Source: Cohnella faecalis
GTDB lineage: Bacteria; Bacillota; Bacilli; Paenibacillales; Paenibacillaceae
Length of the DNA stretch: 64,000 bases
Direction of reading: 5' to 3'
Assembly: GCF_003570905.1 (NCBI RefSeq)
Contig: NZ_QXJM01000037.1
Span: forward strand, 186,001 to 250,000
In this document: positions 62,734-64,000 of the stretch, piece after piece
Layout: every line of letters starts with the position of its first letter
Position numbering within the stretch: the stretch's first letter is position 1
Position numbers and translations under genes: made by a program
Notes under the pieces: generated by a model
The model's database searches: none
Seen by the model: only the letters and a program-made list of their open reading frames with translations
Told to the model about the DNA's origin: nothing

Positions 62734-63321
62734 TTACTTGGATCGTGGAAGAAATGCAAGGCTAAGCTTATTTGTTAATTTCCTGTAAAGCCGGATGAAG
62801 AGCATAGGCGCGGCATCCATTCGTCTGTTCATTTTAGCGATCGCGAAGCAAGTTATGAGGGACAGGACCATCGCTCCCAGAATGTCGGCAGGATAATGGA
62901 CCCCGACATATACCCTCGCTACTCCTGTCAATAAGGCCAGCAGAAATAGATGAGCTCCCAGCAGGCGGCGATTCGCGAACCAGACGCCGAAAGCGAGAGA
63001 GAATGCCAGCGTTGCGTGATCGCTTGGGAAGGAGGGGTCCGGCGCGTGCGGGATTAATTGATGGACGGTATGCCCGACGAACGGCCGAGGATGATTGATT
63101 CCGGGTGACAGGAGGAAGCTAGCCACGATCAACGCGACGGCAGCCGACAATCCCGAATAGAATACGAGCTTCTGATTAGCGGTTTTCCCGGAGAGCCATA
63201 GCAATGCCATCACGGCCAGCATGATCCATACGATGTCCTGGGCGCAAAACTCCATAAAGTCGTCAATCCAGTCATATCGGCCCGCCAAATCGTTGAGCAA
63301 TCGAAACAGGTTTACATTCAC
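62734..63321 (-). CDS. PAP2-family membrane phosphatase
   Basis: A 195-residue, five-to-six-helix phosphatase. The PAP2 blocks are present as NHPRPF, PSFPSDHATLAFSLAFGVWF (catalytic His in PSDH) and RVYVGVHYPADILGAM. Length and pattern resemble BcrC-type undecaprenyl-pyrophosphate phosphatase, which recycles the wall lipid carrier and gives bacitracin tolerance; phosphatidylglycerophosphatase is the alternative. Start is GTG 63321, 9 bases after AAGGAG. Confidence 0.85.
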   Translation of the reverse strand: MNVNLFRLLNDLAGRYDWIDDFMEFCAQDIVWIMLAVMALLWLSGKTANQKLVFYSGLSAAVALIVASFLLSPGINHPRPFVGHTVHQLIPHAPDPSFPSDHATLAFSLAFGVWFANRRLLGAHLFLLALLTGVARVYVGVHYPADILGAMVLSLITCFAIAKMNRRMDAAPMLFIRLYRKLTNKLSLAFLPRSK

Positions 63322-63518
63322 AGTCGTGTTCTCCTTTATTTTTTAACCTACTATAACTCTCGTTTCTTAACGATTTATTAAGCGGCTCATTTCGCGGCGA
63401 CGGCCGCTCTGCGGAATGCGATTGAGATTGTGACAAGCAAGTAAAAAGCGCATACTGGAGAAAGTTAGGGGAGGACTCCTTGGAACGTCAAAATTAACCG
63501 AAGCGGGGAATCGGGTTC

Positions 63519-64000
63519 ATGTCTATCCGTTTCAAATTAATACTATCTTATGCGGCCATGCTCGTCGTGCCGTTGCTCCTTCTCGTCATGACGACTTTGC
63601 TGCTTGTCGTCGTTTATCGAGGCCATTTTCCGAATTTGGCCAACTTCTACGAGACGAAAGTGGAAGGCTTCGAGCAGTCGGATTACAACCGGCTGCTCAA
63701 TCATACGATAGCCGGAAATCCCGAGCTTCTCTCCAACCCCGAATATTTGGAGGGGTTATCGAGCGAAATGAAAACGAAGGACGCGTTTCTCGTCATCCGG
63801 ATGGAAGGCCGCACCGTCTATGCATCCGAAGGAATCCGCAGCCGAACGGACGTTCTGTCGAGCCTTCCGGCTTTTTCGCATGAATCGTTCCGGAACGTTA
63901 TAGCGGCTAAGTCTTACGGGAATGAGCTGTTCTCGATTTTGCAATACGATCTGATGTCAAAAAAACGCGAGCCTGTCAGCTTGTTCATATTGATGGAGGT
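63519..64000 (+). CDS. Sensor histidine kinase, N-terminal part (cut by window edge)
   Basis: The first 160 codons of a membrane sensor. MSIRFKLILSYAAMLVVPLL and LLVMTTLLLVVVY form the first helix, then an extracytoplasmic region with FETKVEGFEQSDYN-like text and DAFLVIRMEGRTVYASEGIR. This opening is typical of HAMP-type histidine kinases, but the kinase domain lies outside the window. The reading is open to the last base. GGGGAATCGGG precedes ATG 63519. Confidence 0.65.
   Translation, partial: MSIRFKLILSYAAMLVVPLLLLVMTTLLLVVVYRGHFPNLANFYETKVEGFEQSDYNRLLNHTIAGNPELLSNPEYLEGLSSEMKTKDAFLVIRMEGRTVYASEGIRSRTDVLSSLPAFSHESFRNVIAAKSYGNELFSILQYDLMSKKREPVSLFILME

Overview
The window reads as chromosome of a moderately GC-rich, endospore-forming Bacillota of the Paenibacillus/Cohnella type. 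Supporting signs are strong AGGAGG-type ribosome binding sites, a very large S-layer-homology (SLH) surface protein, separate Fur and PerR regulators, a Bacillus-type Fnr with C-terminal cysteines, a CdaS-type (sporulation-associated in Bacillus) diadenylate cyclase, and LtaS- and OatA-type envelope enzymes. I see no rRNA, tRNA, CRISPR array, prophage or insertion sequence.

Layout. 0-4.5 kb: a HxlR regulator (cut by the left edge) divergent from a nitroreductase, a 51-bp tandem repeat, an OatA-type acyltransferase behind an ECF-sigma-like promoter, and a TetR repressor with its own operator. 4.6-8.5 kb: an LtaS-family enzyme and a permease/His-rich partner pair (YcgR/YcgQ type). 8.7-14.7 kb: a run of small co-directional enzymes (5'-nucleotidase, two acetyltransferases, DinB, YcxB-like, methyltransferase, Nudix, histidine phosphatase), partly AT-rich, then a WG-repeat remnant and WrbA. 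14.8-19.4 kb: an esterase, fur under a PerR-like box, GTP cyclohydrolase II, a luciferase-like oxidoreductase, cdaS and two tiny membrane proteins. 19.7-26.4 kb: an oxygen/anaerobiosis island with a formate/nitrite-type channel plus L-lactate dehydrogenase behind an Fnr box, fnr itself, the nreC-nreB two-component pair, and a doxX-hemerythrin-mobA operon behind a second Fnr box. 26.6-34.4 kb: the SLH giant, split by two frameshifts. 35.2-40.4 kb: katA/perR with PerR boxes, a radical SAM gene, and lrgAB/cidAB with its LysR regulator. 40.5-49.1 kb: a Na+/H+ antiporter, an ABC exporter, a DinG/YpvA-type helicase, a pentapeptide-repeat protein, an AraC regulator and an aldo/keto reductase. 49.3-51.6 kb: arsBC divergent from a SoxR-like MerR regulator with three cysteines. 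51.7-64 kb: wall enzymes (glucosaminidase, VanX-like dipeptidase), a PQQ-propeller protein, an MFS transporter, a LexA-boxed YdjM-like membrane protein, an Old Yellow Enzyme, a rhodanese, a PAP2 phosphatase and the start of a sensor kinase.

Two cross-cutting points matter. First, regulators and their sites occur together here: PerR boxes at katA/perR and fur, Fnr boxes near fnr, and a MerR-type 19-bp-spacer promoter in front of arsB. Second, six genes or gene remnants (the SLH protein, katA, the radical SAM gene, lrgB, the aldo/keto reductase and the WG remnant) carry frameshifts, and eight of these are each repaired by adding one base, usually in a G or C run. Sequencing error is therefore a serious alternative to true gene decay. 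All identities come from reading translated sequence and remembered family motifs; no database search was run.
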